Positions 44,206 through 52,105 of a stretch of 64,000 bases of DNA are shown here, piece by piece. Each line of letters opens with the position of its first letter. Positions within the stretch are counted from its first letter, which is position 1. The DNA is from Fibrobacter sp. UWB10 (GTDB lineage Bacteria > Fibrobacterota > Fibrobacteria > Fibrobacterales > Fibrobacteraceae), in assembly GCF_900182935.1 (NCBI RefSeq), contig NZ_FXUE01000005.1, positions 186,001 through 250,000 of the forward strand, given 5' to 3'. The position numbers and the translations under genes are program-made. Under the pieces are notes generated by a model. It was not told the origin of the DNA. It was given only the letters and a program-made list of their open reading frames with translations, and did no database searches.

Positions 44206-45795
44206 ATGAAAAACACTTCTCTTTCGGCCATCATCTCTGTCTTGACTTTGGGCTTTTTTGCGGCATCAAACGCGCAAGACAAAGTCACTCCCGTAAAATT
44301 CTTCGACGAAAACGGCGCCTACTACGGCCCGGATTGCGACGATAAAAATTACACGGGCGCCTACTACACCGGCGATTACACAAGCCCCTTCAAGACGGTT
44401 CTCGGTAAGACCGACCAAGACATCAAAGATAAGCTAGATGAACTCTGGAACCATTATTTTGGCGGCCAGAACGATAAGACCGTGTATTACGAAGATTACG
44501 ACGGTGGCTACATCGTCGACATCAACAACAACGATATTCGTTCCGAAGGCATGAGCTACGGCATGATGATTGCCGTGCAGACCAATCACAGAGAACAATT
44601 CGACAAACTCTGGAATTGGGCCAAGAAACACATGTGGAAAGACCCTGCTACAGGGGGCTCCGGCTATTTCGCTTGGCAGGCAAACCGCGACGGTTCCGTG
44701 CGCGACTGGGGTAACGCTCCCGACGGAGAAATCTATTTCATGATGTCGCTCCTGTTTGCTGCCAACCGCTGGGACGACGCCAACTACATGAAGGACGCAC
44801 AGAGCATTCTGAAAGCCTGCTGGAAAGGCAATGGTCAATCTTTGTACAGCGAGCAATCCTACATTGCGACCTTCCAGCCGTCTGACGGCAACAACACCTG
44901 GGGAGACGCCTCTTACAGCTTGCCCGCATTCGTAGATTTGTTCAGCCGTTGGTCCGACACCAACAAAGACAAATGGCAAAAGGCCACGAAGGCCACCAGA
45001 GACCACATCTATAATTCCGCCAATTCGCAGTCGGGCTTGTGCAGCGACTACAGCAACTTCGACGGCACTCCGCATTACGCATTCAGCGAAAATTCCACAA
45101 GATACGCCTTTGACGCTATTCGTTGCCCCATGAACTATGGCATGGATTACTACCTGTTCGGCGCCGATGCAGAACGCCAGACAAAGATTGCGAAGGTCAT
45201 CACCGACTTTTTCGAGAGGGACGGCTACAAGCACGGACACTTTAACTGGGACGGCACCAACGGTTATGGCGATTTCACAATTGGTCAGGCCGGCGCAAAC
45301 GCTGTAGCAACTTACGCTTTGCTGAAAGAAGATAGCTACAAGGATTTGGTCAAGAAGGTATTGCAGAAGGCATGGGACGCAAAGCCCATTGTAGGCAGCC
45401 AACGTTACTATGACGGCTTGGTGCATTACCTGGCCATGCTCCACTTGACCGGAAACTTCAAGATTTGGAAACCCAAGCCGAAGGTCATTAAAGACAAGGA
45501 AATGGAAGCCCAAGAAATCAACGGAGTCGCATACAAAGAAGGTGATACCATCGACTGGTTCGAAGATTGCCAGCTTTATAAAGTCACGTTCCTTAAGGCC
45601 GCCGAACAGCCCGCAGACAGCGTGGTTACTGGCGACACGACCGTCACCGATTCTACAGAAGCCATTCACCGCAGCATCGCACGCACCGCCGAATACAAGA
45701 TGCAACGTAACTACGACTTGAAGGGTTGCAAGGTCAACAATTCGAGCAAAGCCCGTCACGGCATGTACTACGGCAGAAAAGTGCTAGCAAAATAA
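44206..45795 (+). CDS. Secreted glycoside hydrolase family 8
   Basis: 529 residues from the ATG at 44206. Signal peptide to about residue 23 (FFAASNAQ). The GH8 catalytic acid is Glu114 in IRSEGMSYGMMIAV, and APDGEIYFMMSLLFAA carries the conserved Asp. The fold is an (alpha/alpha)6 barrel; members cleave xylan or beta-glucans. Residues after about 425 form a tail ending in a basic stretch (YKMQRNYDLKGCKVNN, ARHGMYYGRKVLAK), like the basic terminal domains of Fibrobacter secreted hydrolases. Monocistronic, with a strong terminator. Probable role: plant cell wall degradation. Confidence 0.9.
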   Translation: MKNTSLSAIISVLTLGFFAASNAQDKVTPVKFFDENGAYYGPDCDDKNYTGAYYTGDYTSPFKTVLGKTDQDIKDKLDELWNHYFGGQNDKTVYYEDYDGGYIVDINNNDIRSEGMSYGMMIAVQTNHREQFDKLWNWAKKHMWKDPATGGSGYFAWQANRDGSVRDWGNAPDGEIYFMMSLLFAANRWDDANYMKDAQSILKACWKGNGQSLYSEQSYIATFQPSDGNNTWGDASYSLPAFVDLFSRWSDTNKDKWQKATKATRDHIYNSANSQSGLCSDYSNFDGTPHYAFSENSTRYAFDAIRCPMNYGMDYYLFGADAERQTKIAKVITDFFERDGYKHGHFNWDGTNGYGDFTIGQAGANAVATYALLKEDSYKDLVKKVLQKAWDAKPIVGSQRYYDGLVHYLAMLHLTGNFKIWKPKPKVIKDKEMEAQEINGVAYKEGDTIDWFEDCQLYKVTFLKAAEQPADSVVTGDTTVTDSTEAIHRSIARTAEYKMQRNYDLKGCKVNNSSKARHGMYYGRKVLAK

Positions 45796-45827
45796 ACGCG
45801 GTCACAAGAGCCTACAAGCAAAAAAGC

Positions 45828-45855
45828 AAAGGCGGGAGTTTCTCCCGCCTTTTTT
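45828..45855 (+). terminator. Terminator of the GH8 gene
   Basis: AAAGGCGGGAG / CTCCCGCCTTT, 11-bp perfect stem, 3-nt loop, followed by Ts. Confidence 0.92.
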
Positions 45856-45891
45856 ATATTATAAACATGGAGACAGACAAGGAAATTTGTA

Positions 45892-46332
45892 ATGGCTAAT
45901 CGCCAAAAAAAGCGCGCACCCATGAACCGCTCGCAAATGATGCAGGCGGTCCATTCGGAAGATACCAAGCCAGAAATTTTGGTACGCCGGGCGCTTTTTA
46001 AAGCGGGCCTGCGTTACAGACTCCACCGCCGCGATTTGCCGGGCACGCCCGACCTGTATATTCTTAAATACGGCGTGGTCATCTTTATCAACGGTTGTTT
46101 CTGGCACCAACACGGCTGCAAGTTCACGAGTCGCCCCAAAAGCAATCCCGAATTTTGGAACGAAAAGTTCACGAACAACACCGTTCGCGACATCAAAACG
46201 AACTGGAAACTTTCGCTACAAGGCTACCGCGTCGCCACCGTTTGGGAATGTTCTATCAAGAACGATTTTGACCACACCATTGAACGGCTCAAAGCATTCA
46301 TCACAAGCGACGAAGAAACTATTGAGATTTGA
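45892..46332 (+). CDS. vsr: Very short patch repair endonuclease
   Basis: 146 residues. Vsr nicks at T:G mismatches arising from deaminated 5-methylcytosine. MNRSQMMQAVHSEDTKPEILVRR, split by description, RDLPGTPDLY and VVIFINGCFWHQHGCK are the Vsr motifs, including the catalytic Asp and zinc-binding Cys/His. ATG 45892 is followed by a basic MANRQKKRAP extension. A second ATG at 45922 would fit the family start. No cytosine methyltransferase is adjacent. Confidence 0.93.
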   Translation: MANRQKKRAPMNRSQMMQAVHSEDTKPEILVRRALFKAGLRYRLHRRDLPGTPDLYILKYGVVIFINGCFWHQHGCKFTSRPKSNPEFWNEKFTNNTVRDIKTNWKLSLQGYRVATVWECSIKNDFDHTIERLKAFITSDEETIEI

Positions 46333-46385
46333 AACGTGGGCAGGAAATTAGATTATCTTTTTTGTTGATTTAAGAAGGTTTTAAA

Positions 46386-47318
46386 ATGCACATTCTCGAA
46401 AAGATCAGTGAATTCGTTGGAAAGTGGATGGCCGTTGCCGTCTTGGCCATTGCGGCGCTCTCGTTGTTCATCCCGAAATCGACGCTTTGGATTGAGCTCT
46501 CGTGGGTGAATTACCTGCTGATGGTCGTGATGTTCGGCATGGGGCTTACGCTAAAGTTGAGCGACTTTGCACTTGTATTTGCTCGGCCGAAAGAAATTTC
46601 CATCGGGTGTGCAGCGCAGTTTATCGTGATGCCAGCCCTTGCATTTTTGCTTTCCAAGGCGTTCGGACTTGACGCCGCATTGATGGCGGGCGTTGTTCTC
46701 GTAGGCACATGCCCGGGCGGCACCTCCAGTAACGTCATCACTTATCTTTCGAAAGGCGACGTGGCGCTCTCCGTGGGCATGACTAGCGTAAACACGTTGC
46801 TTGCGCCTGTGCTGACGCCGGCAATCACCTACCTGCTTTTGCGCACCACCGTGAACGTGGATGTGATGGCGATGTTCCTTTCTATCGTGAAGGTCGTGAT
46901 TGTGCCGATTGCGCTTGGGTTCGTCATCAACAAATTTTTCAGCAAGTGGACAGCCCGCGCTGTGAAGGTGTTACCGCTCGTTTCCGTGATTGCGATTGCG
47001 ATGATTGTGGCTGCAGTTGTCTCGCACAATGCTTCGAAGATTCTCTCTACCGGCGCAATCGTATTCGCCGTGGTAATTCTCCACAACCTGCTCGGCTACG
47101 GCTGCGGTTTTGGCCTCGGCAAGTTGCTAAAATTCTCAACACCCAAGACGAAGGCGCTTTCCATCGAAATCGGCATGCAGAATTCCGGACTTGCTACAAG
47201 CCTTGCGAGCACCGCATTCTCGTCACTTGCGATGGCGACTGTTCCCGGCGCCATCTTCTCCGTGTGGCATAACATCTCCGGCGCGATTCTCGCGAACGTT
47301 TATCGCCGAAAGGAATAA
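46386..47318 (+). CDS. Bile acid:sodium symporter (BASS) family transporter
   Basis: 310 residues, about nine or ten helices. VNYLLMVVMFGMGLTLKLSDF, GTCPGGTSSNVITYLSKGDVALSV and IEIGMQNSGLATSLA are BASS signatures, with the sodium-site residues in the last two. BASS proteins move organic anions such as pyruvate, pantoate or bile acids with Na+. TATCTTTT with AAGAAGG precedes the ATG. Substrate unknown. Confidence 0.9.
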   Translation: MHILEKISEFVGKWMAVAVLAIAALSLFIPKSTLWIELSWVNYLLMVVMFGMGLTLKLSDFALVFARPKEISIGCAAQFIVMPALAFLLSKAFGLDAALMAGVVLVGTCPGGTSSNVITYLSKGDVALSVGMTSVNTLLAPVLTPAITYLLLRTTVNVDVMAMFLSIVKVVIVPIALGFVINKFFSKWTARAVKVLPLVSVIAIAMIVAAVVSHNASKILSTGAIVFAVVILHNLLGYGCGFGLGKLLKFSTPKTKALSIEIGMQNSGLATSLASTAFSSLAMATVPGAIFSVWHNISGAILANVYRRKE

Positions 47319-47338
47319 AAAGATTTCGCAGAGGACAA

Positions 47339-48178
47339 ATGTCGCAAAAAATTTCTCTAAAAAAGACTCTCGACAAATGGAAGAAGACGGGTATAGAAAC
47401 AACCCGTCTAATACTGAATAGCCATATTTACGAATACTACTGTTACGACAAAATCATAAGCGACAATCCCGACATTCACATCATCCTTTCAAAAACACAA
47501 AAGTCAAAACTTATAAACGGATTTGTATACAGGAACAACGGATCCATATACTACACCCAACACGACATTGACCTTGCCGAATTCGACATTCTGGGGTTGG
47601 ACGACCACGGAACCCTTTATTGGTGGGAAGTCACGACAGCCAAAACAAACGAGCCCAAGGTTAAAAAGAAACTAAACAAGAAGATTGAGCTAGTCTACAA
47701 ACTTTTTGACAAGGTCAATTTCAGCCTAATCGTTCCCGAAGAGATTGATTTTCTCAACACATATCCCAAAACCATCATCCCTCCCCCTGTTTACGAAGAC
47801 TACTACAGGGATTACTACGAACTATCTAGCGACATGGGGAATTGCTGGCCTCTAAAGAAGCTCATTGACCTAGCAAAACCATATGACTACATAGCGGAGA
47901 TTATAGGCATTTCTAGGAAGTTTTTCTCTCACAAAATGTCCGAATACAACTCTCACCTCATCGAGCATCTTTACGACATTGAACACATAAACGAGAACCG
48001 TTTTCAATATTTTGATGTAAGAAAACAAACGCTCAAAGAGATTCTTATTGAGAATCACAAGATGTATAAGGTAGAAGGCGGGAAAAAGGAACTTGTCGAC
48101 CAGAAAAAAGCGACCGCGATTGAGATTCGTCTCATCAGGAAACAATTAAGACAATATCACACCTCTAGTAAAATATGA
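47339..48178 (+). CDS. Possible PD-(D/E)XK-type protein of unknown function
   Basis: 279 residues, unrecognised family. Residues 80-100 read AEFDILGLDDHGTLYWWEVTTAK: a D followed by a beta strand and WWExT, the geometry of a PD-(D/E)XK core with Thr where Lys is usual, and a Lys two residues on. The C-terminus is charged and helical. It starts after AGAGGACAA and overlaps the GNAT gene by ATGA. It sits in an accessory stretch with Vsr and a Schlafen-type ATPase, so a DNA-related role is possible but unproven. Confidence 0.5.
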   Translation: MSQKISLKKTLDKWKKTGIETTRLILNSHIYEYYCYDKIISDNPDIHIILSKTQKSKLINGFVYRNNGSIYYTQHDIDLAEFDILGLDDHGTLYWWEVTTAKTNEPKVKKKLNKKIELVYKLFDKVNFSLIVPEEIDFLNTYPKTIIPPPVYEDYYRDYYELSSDMGNCWPLKKLIDLAKPYDYIAEIIGISRKFFSHKMSEYNSHLIEHLYDIEHINENRFQYFDVRKQTLKEILIENHKMYKVEGGKKELVDQKKATAIEIRLIRKQLRQYHTSSKI

Positions 48179-48579
48179 ACATCGAATACAAAGACATACA
48201 CGATTTTTCAGAACAGGATTTAAAGAATCTTTTCCTCTCTGTCGAATGGTCCTCGGGACATTTCCCCGACAAGCTCGTCATTGCGATGAAGAACTTCAAG
48301 ACCGTCATTTCGGCCTGGGACGGCGATAAGCTTGTCGGCATGATCTGCGCCATGGACGATGGTATCATGAATGCCTACGTGCATTACCTGCTCGTACGCC
48401 CCGAATACCAGGGCCAAAGCATCGGCAAGGAACTTGTGGAACGCGTCAAGGAAATCTACAAGGATTACCTGCGCGTAGTCGTTGTCGCCTACAACGAAGA
48501 ACTCGCCTTCTACGAGCATTGCGGCTTCAAGAAAGCCGACGATGCGAGTGCCATGTTTATTACCAGCTTGTGGACGTAG
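48175..48579 (+). CDS. GNAT family N-acetyltransferase
   Basis: 134 residues. The acetyl-CoA loop is VRPEYQGQSIGKELVERV (residues 74-91, Q/RxxGxG/A type) and the C-terminus YEHCGFKK is typical. Coupled by ATGA to the preceding gene. The last 20 bp overlap the convergent gene tail to tail. Substrate unknown. Confidence 0.88.
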   Translation: MNIEYKDIHDFSEQDLKNLFLSVEWSSGHFPDKLVIAMKNFKTVISAWDGDKLVGMICAMDDGIMNAYVHYLLVRPEYQGQSIGKELVERVKEIYKDYLRVVVVAYNEELAFYEHCGFKKADDASAMFITSLWT

Positions 48580-49117
48580 GGGTCTTTTTCACCCAATAGC
48601 CGCCAGTCTTTTTAGAACCACGGCGTTCAACAATCTTCTTTTCAAACAAAGAGCGAATGATTTTATTGAAGGTATCTCTTGGCATGTCAAGGGCTCCTGT
48701 GATTTCCTTTCCCATACAGCCAGGATTTCTCATAATAAAATCAAAGACCTTTGATTGAGATGCGTTAAGCGATTCTTTTATATTCTTGATTAATGTGCCA
48801 TTTAATGTGCCGTTTAATGTGCCGTTTACAGGGACATTTAATCCGCCACTTAATCCGCCACTTAATCCGCCATTTAATCCGCCAACATTGCTCTTTTCTG
48901 GCACATGATCAAGAGGCCGTTTCTTCGTTTTTCGAGCAAAAGACCCAAATTGAATATTTACATCAGGATACAACCTAAAGAAACCTCGACAATTGAGTTC
49001 ACCAATATTTTCCAGCAAATTATCCCTGCTATATCTCGCTATTACAACATCTTTGGGGTCCAAATCTACCGAATTTTGCATAAATTCAGAAAAAGCTTCA
49101 TTTATTGTTTTAGCCAT
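48560..49117 (-). CDS. Truncated nucleotidyltransferase N-terminus fused to a winged helix
   Basis: 185 residues. Residues 1-75 (NEAFSEFMQNSVDLDPKD...RYSRDNLLENI...QFGSFARKTKKRPLDHV) resemble the start of a nucleotidyltransferase family whose GSFARxT motif is normally followed by DDIDLM; here the sequence breaks off at DHV before the catalytic Asp pair. Residues 79-112 are tetrapeptide repeats (GGL-type and NGTL) from 12-bp tandem DNA repeats. Residues 114-180 form a winged helix (SQSKVFDFIMRNPGCMGKEI...TGGYWVKK). AAGGAGG precedes the ATG, just after a perfect hairpin. Probably a regulator derived by fusion. Confidence 0.6.
   Translation of the reverse strand: MAKTINEAFSEFMQNSVDLDPKDVVIARYSRDNLLENIGELNCRGFFRLYPDVNIQFGSFARKTKKRPLDHVPEKSNVGGLNGGLSGGLSGGLNVPVNGTLNGTLNGTLIKNIKESLNASQSKVFDFIMRNPGCMGKEITGALDMPRDTFNKIIRSLFEKKIVERRGSKKTGGYWVKKTPTSTSW
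48791..48886. repeat. 12-bp tandem repeats, eight units
   Basis: Eight consecutive 12-nt units: TAATGTGCCATT, then two with GCCGTT, a variant TACAGGGACATT, and four TAATCCGCC units. They encode NGTL and xGGL tetrapeptides on the minus strand, so unit number can change without a frameshift. Confidence 0.9.
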
Positions 49118-49367
49118 ATATCCTCCTTATCATTTTGTTGATGCCAACAAAATGATCCGTAGAATCAGCCAAAAATTTCAACTTTCGATTAAAGGTATCG
49201 AATTCGTTACGTTTAGAGTTCCAGTCAAATGGAAATAGGAGATTCCCGGTCAAGACGGGAATGACATCTGGTGAAGTCACAAATTGTGACTTCATGACCA
49301 CCATATTGCCAATGCCGGCAAAATGGTCAATCAGCGTTTTGTTCGCACCAACAAGATGTCCCATTCC
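49118..49367. other. Palindrome-rich intergenic region
   Basis: About 250 bp between two convergent-direction minus genes. It holds a perfect 12-bp inverted repeat (49129-49156), a dispersed repeat GATTCCCGGTCAAGACGGGA (49241-49260), a 23-bp perfect palindrome TGAAGTCACAA-A-TTGTGACTTCA (49272-49294) and a degenerate second copy of the first repeat (49300-49327). An 84-codon frame crosses it but also crosses the dispersed repeat and is not taken as a gene. Confidence 0.6.
49129..49156 (-). promoter_or_regulatory. Perfect hairpin / operator next to the ribosome binding site
   Basis: ATCATTTTGTTG-gcat-CAACAAAATGAT abuts AAGGAGG of the gene starting at 49117. It could be an operator for the encoded winged helix or an RNA hairpin that controls translation. 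A related copy, ACCATTTTGCCG-gcat-TGGCAATATGGT, lies at 49327-49300. Confidence 0.55.
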
Positions 49368-51026
49368 TTACCCCCTATCTTTTTTCACCCAGCGACCATT
49401 TTTCGATGCACCTTCCCAAGCATAGCCAAGCTTCTTGAGGTCACGTAAAATTGTCTTAGTACTTACTCCAAACATCTTCGCCAAAAACTCTTTTGTTTTC
49501 ATTGAGTCTACTAAGATAATCTGTTCAACCTTCTGCACTCTAGGGGAGTCGTCTATGTCTTGGGTGACATTTTGGGCGACATTTTGAGTGACATTTTGGG
49601 TGACATTTTGGGTGACATTTCGGGTTTTCCAGTGTCCGTTTTTAGCGGTTCCTTCCCAAACATATCCAAGGTCTTTTAAATCGCGCAAAATAGTTCTTTT
49701 CGTTACCCCAAACATTGTTGCTAAAGCATCTGTCGATATTATGGAGTTTGCAGAAACGACCTGTTCCACCTTCTGCCTTCTAGGGACATCATCATCTTTT
49801 TGAGCGACATTTTGGGTGACATTTTGAGGGACATTTTGAAGGACATTTCTGCCGTTTAATCTAGCCAGCGGGAACGTCACCACGGTATAGCCACCCTCTT
49901 CACTCCAAAAGGGTTGTGGAGAACCTTCAGCTTTGCAAGCATCCATTATGCGCTTTATTCCCGAGCCCCATTTTTCTAAGTATGTTATTTGATAGAGAAC
50001 CGTCGCAACAATCTCGTTTCGTGGGTACGACTTATGCGACCGCTTAATAGTCTTGGGTGTCAATTCGCGAGGCAACAGACCTGGGCTTTCAATTTCTATA
50101 CGGTCGTCATATATGGCAATGCCGATAGAGCACTGGTGTATGTCATAATCCCTATGGCAAAGGGCGTTAATCAGTGCCTCGCGCAATGCTGTTGCAGGAA
50201 CATCAAGGTGTTCTTCCCTTTTAAACCCCTTGATTTCTCCGCTAAGAGAAAGATGCTTGAAAAAGAACGACATGCCCGCATCAAGCAGTTCAAAGAAATT
50301 GCCATGAGCCTGCTGGTTGTCGATAAAGTAATTTTTGTCCGTTCCTCTAAAACGAGCCATTCGAATTTCATAATCATACGAAAATCTCTTAGAAAAAAGA
50401 AACACAGCGGCGTTCCGCAAATTGTCGCCATCCAACAGGTTCCATTTTTTCAATATTACTTTAATTGACTCATTGAGTGACCCCACCGGAATTCGTTTTT
50501 CTTCGACTCCGAGACGGACTACGCCACGAATTGTGCTGACATCAAGGTCTTTTATAGAATACCCCTCAGCCACCCTCATTTCCCACGAATATTTGTGCGG
50601 CATGTTGATCCGAATTCTAGCATCAAACATATCCCTAGGCATTGCTTTAGTGACACTTTCCAGTCTATAGTATGGTCTTCCATGAAATGTGTACGGGTCA
50701 TTCCCATAGACCCACGGATTGAACCTCAGTACGATTACTTGATGGTTGTCCTTGTCGGGAATGTCTACATATTCAATAACAGGGGTGACCGCAGGTTCTA
50801 TTCCCGCTAACGCTTGCGCGATATCGCGACGGGTAGATTCAGAAACGATTTGCCCAACAATACTCAAGGAAGGCGTGACACCGAAAACGAGAACGCCGCC
50901 ATCGGAATTCAGGAAGGCGCATGCCGTATGCATGCCTTCTCGAAGTTCGCCGGTAGATTTTTTCAGTTCAATATTCTTCGTTTCATCTTTAGAAATCAGT
51001 TTTTTGAGTTCTTCCAAAGTCATCAA
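49368..51026 (-). CDS. AlbA_2/Schlafen-type ATP-binding protein with duplicated winged helix
   Basis: 552 residues. Residues 1-120 are an AlbA_2 (Schlafen-like) domain: ETKNIELKKSTGELREGMH, then NSDGGVLVFGV. A GHKL-type ATP-binding region follows with LREALINALCHRDYD, IYDDRIEIESPG and WGSGIKRI. Residues about 395-552 are (NVxQ)4, a winged helix (VEQVVSANSI...TILRDLKDLGYVWEG), (NVxQ)5 and a second, near-identical winged helix (VEQIILVDSM...TILRDLKKLGYAWEG). These proteins are usually regulators or stress/defence-linked. A mini zinc ribbon gene lies just upstream. Confidence 0.85.
   Translation of the reverse strand: MMTLEELKKLISKDETKNIELKKSTGELREGMHTACAFLNSDGGVLVFGVTPSLSIVGQIVSESTRRDIAQALAGIEPAVTPVIEYVDIPDKDNHQVIVLRFNPWVYGNDPYTFHGRPYYRLESVTKAMPRDMFDARIRINMPHKYSWEMRVAEGYSIKDLDVSTIRGVVRLGVEEKRIPVGSLNESIKVILKKWNLLDGDNLRNAAVFLFSKRFSYDYEIRMARFRGTDKNYFIDNQQAHGNFFELLDAGMSFFFKHLSLSGEIKGFKREEHLDVPATALREALINALCHRDYDIHQCSIGIAIYDDRIEIESPGLLPRELTPKTIKRSHKSYPRNEIVATVLYQITYLEKWGSGIKRIMDACKAEGSPQPFWSEEGGYTVVTFPLARLNGRNVLQNVPQNVTQNVAQKDDDVPRRQKVEQVVSANSIISTDALATMFGVTKRTILRDLKDLGYVWEGTAKNGHWKTRNVTQNVTQNVTQNVAQNVTQDIDDSPRVQKVEQIILVDSMKTKEFLAKMFGVSTKTILRDLKKLGYAWEGASKNGRWVKKDRG
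49561..49620. repeat. 12-bp tandem repeats, five units
   Basis: TGGGTGACATTT repeated five times with one-base changes, encoding NVTQ/NVAQ on the minus strand. Confidence 0.9.
49801..49848. repeat. 12-bp tandem repeats, four units
   Basis: TGAGCGACATTT-type units, four copies, same family as the array about 240 bp away; they flank the first winged helix of the same gene. Confidence 0.88.
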
Positions 51027-51058
51027 ATAGCCTCGCTATTAAAGTTTTTCATCTCCTT

Positions 51059-51232
51059 TTATCCTCTCGGGTAACGCAGTTTAGCGCCGCATTTAGGGCA
51101 ACGCAGAATCAGTTCCTTAAGCCGTTTGATTTCGGCATCTTTTTCTTCTAGCACCTTGGCAAAATCCCCGATGGCGTTGTTAGCACCGCGATTCGGGCCT
51201 CCGTTGAATTTTCCGAAAATTTCATCGAACAT
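51059..51232 (-). CDS. 57-residue protein with half zinc ribbon
   Basis: Starts MFDEIFGKFNGG after TAAGGAGATATC, a strong ribosome binding site, and ends LILRCPKCGAKLRYPRG. A coiled stretch FAKVLEEKDAEIKRLKEL precedes the single CPKCG knuckle, so a dimer could complete a four-Cys zinc site. It is 32 bp upstream of the AlbA_2 gene and on the same strand, probably one operon. Unknown function. Confidence 0.7.
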   Translation of the reverse strand: MFDEIFGKFNGGPNRGANNAIGDFAKVLEEKDAEIKRLKELILRCPKCGAKLRYPRG

Positions 51233-51555
51233 GATATCTCCTTAAAAAATGATTTAACAACACGCAAAAAATGCGTATTGAGCAGTTGTCGCATTTTTTG
51301 CGACAACTATGGCATTGTTTTCTTTTTTATGGGATGGTCTTGCGATTCTGTTGGCGGGGGCTTTCCCCGGCGTTACTTGGCACCCGCCTTAGCGAGCGCA
51401 CTCGAGTAGGTCGTGTTCCTACCAGCTATCCAACAGCATCAACAAGAAGGTGGATGCGCCTCGCCGCGAATGCACGTACGGACCCGAAGGTCTATGTCGA
51501 CTGTCACGAGGATTATCGAATATCAGCTACAATATATACAAATAGATTGTCGATG
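51233..51555. other. Noncoding region with two palindromes and a GC-rich stretch
   Basis: ACGCA-aaaaa-TGCGT (51262-51276) and AGTTGTCGCA-ttttt-TGCGACAACT (51285-51309) are perfect hairpins upstream of the mini zinc ribbon gene, candidate operators. From about 51335 to 51490 a GC-rich stretch without stops in one frame has no homology I recognise and no ribosome binding site; it may be decayed coding DNA or RNA. Confidence 0.5.
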
Positions 51556-52068
51556 TCAATGGACATCCAGTTTATTAAATGTCTCGTAGTGGTCTGCGGT
51601 ATAATAGATTACGCAATCAGACTGATAAATCAAGCGTTTTGTTCCGCGGTTCTTGGCAGAGTAATCGACATCCGCTTCGTGGTAACTTCCGCTCGGCAAC
51701 AGACCTTCGCGATTCTCAAAGACATCACCGCCGATCATCACGCCAAGCGTTGTCCACGGATTAAAATTCCACTTCGAGAAGGTGTTCCCCGTCTTTGTTT
51801 CGTAAAGCGAAATGCCTTCATTTTTGCCAACATAGTTGCCCGGCAATTTATCGAACTTGCAGAGGTACGCGGCCACAGAATCCTTCGTGGTATACAAACC
51901 GGATTCTTCCACCGCTTCGTAAATCGATTTTGTTGCAACGCTAGAGGAAGATGGATTCTTTGTAGGTCTAACCCACTCTTCGGAATCATCGCTAGAAATT
52001 GTCGGCGTAGAACACGCAACATAGAATGCAGAAAAAAGAAGAGCGATGGATAGCGATAAGGTTTTCAT
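51556..52068 (-). CDS. Barnase-like ribonuclease lipoprotein
   Basis: 170 residues. Lipoprotein signal with Cys19 (ALLFSAFYVAC), a short SSSS linker, then a domain aligning along its length with Bacillus barnase: VAAYLCKFDKLPGNYVGKNE, MIGGDVFENREGLLPSG, YHEADVDYSAKNRGTKR, IYQSDCVIYYTADHYETFNK. The catalytic triad is kept: Glu131 (barnase Glu73), Arg145 (Arg87) and His160 (His102). Predicted surface or periplasmic guanyl-preferring RNase. No barstar-like gene is adjacent. Could serve nutrition (RNA breakdown) or competition. Confidence 0.88.
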   Translation of the reverse strand: MKTLSLSIALLFSAFYVACSTPTISSDDSEEWVRPTKNPSSSSVATKSIYEAVEESGLYTTKDSVAAYLCKFDKLPGNYVGKNEGISLYETKTGNTFSKWNFNPWTTLGVMIGGDVFENREGLLPSGSYHEADVDYSAKNRGTKRLIYQSDCVIYYTADHYETFNKLDVH

Positions 52069-52105
52069 ATTTCAAAATTTAATAAATAAGCAGGGCTTTT
52101 AAATT

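Noticed and set aside
49110-49364. 84-codon frame between the AlbA_2 gene and the fused winged-helix gene, with HFAGIGNMV and HFVGINKMI segments
   Set aside because: It reads through a dispersed repeat and two palindromes; its repeated peptide motif is just the translation of the inverted repeats. A DinD-like remnant was considered but is not supported.
48791-49848. CRISPR array
   Set aside because: The 12-bp units are contiguous without spacers and lie in coding frames.
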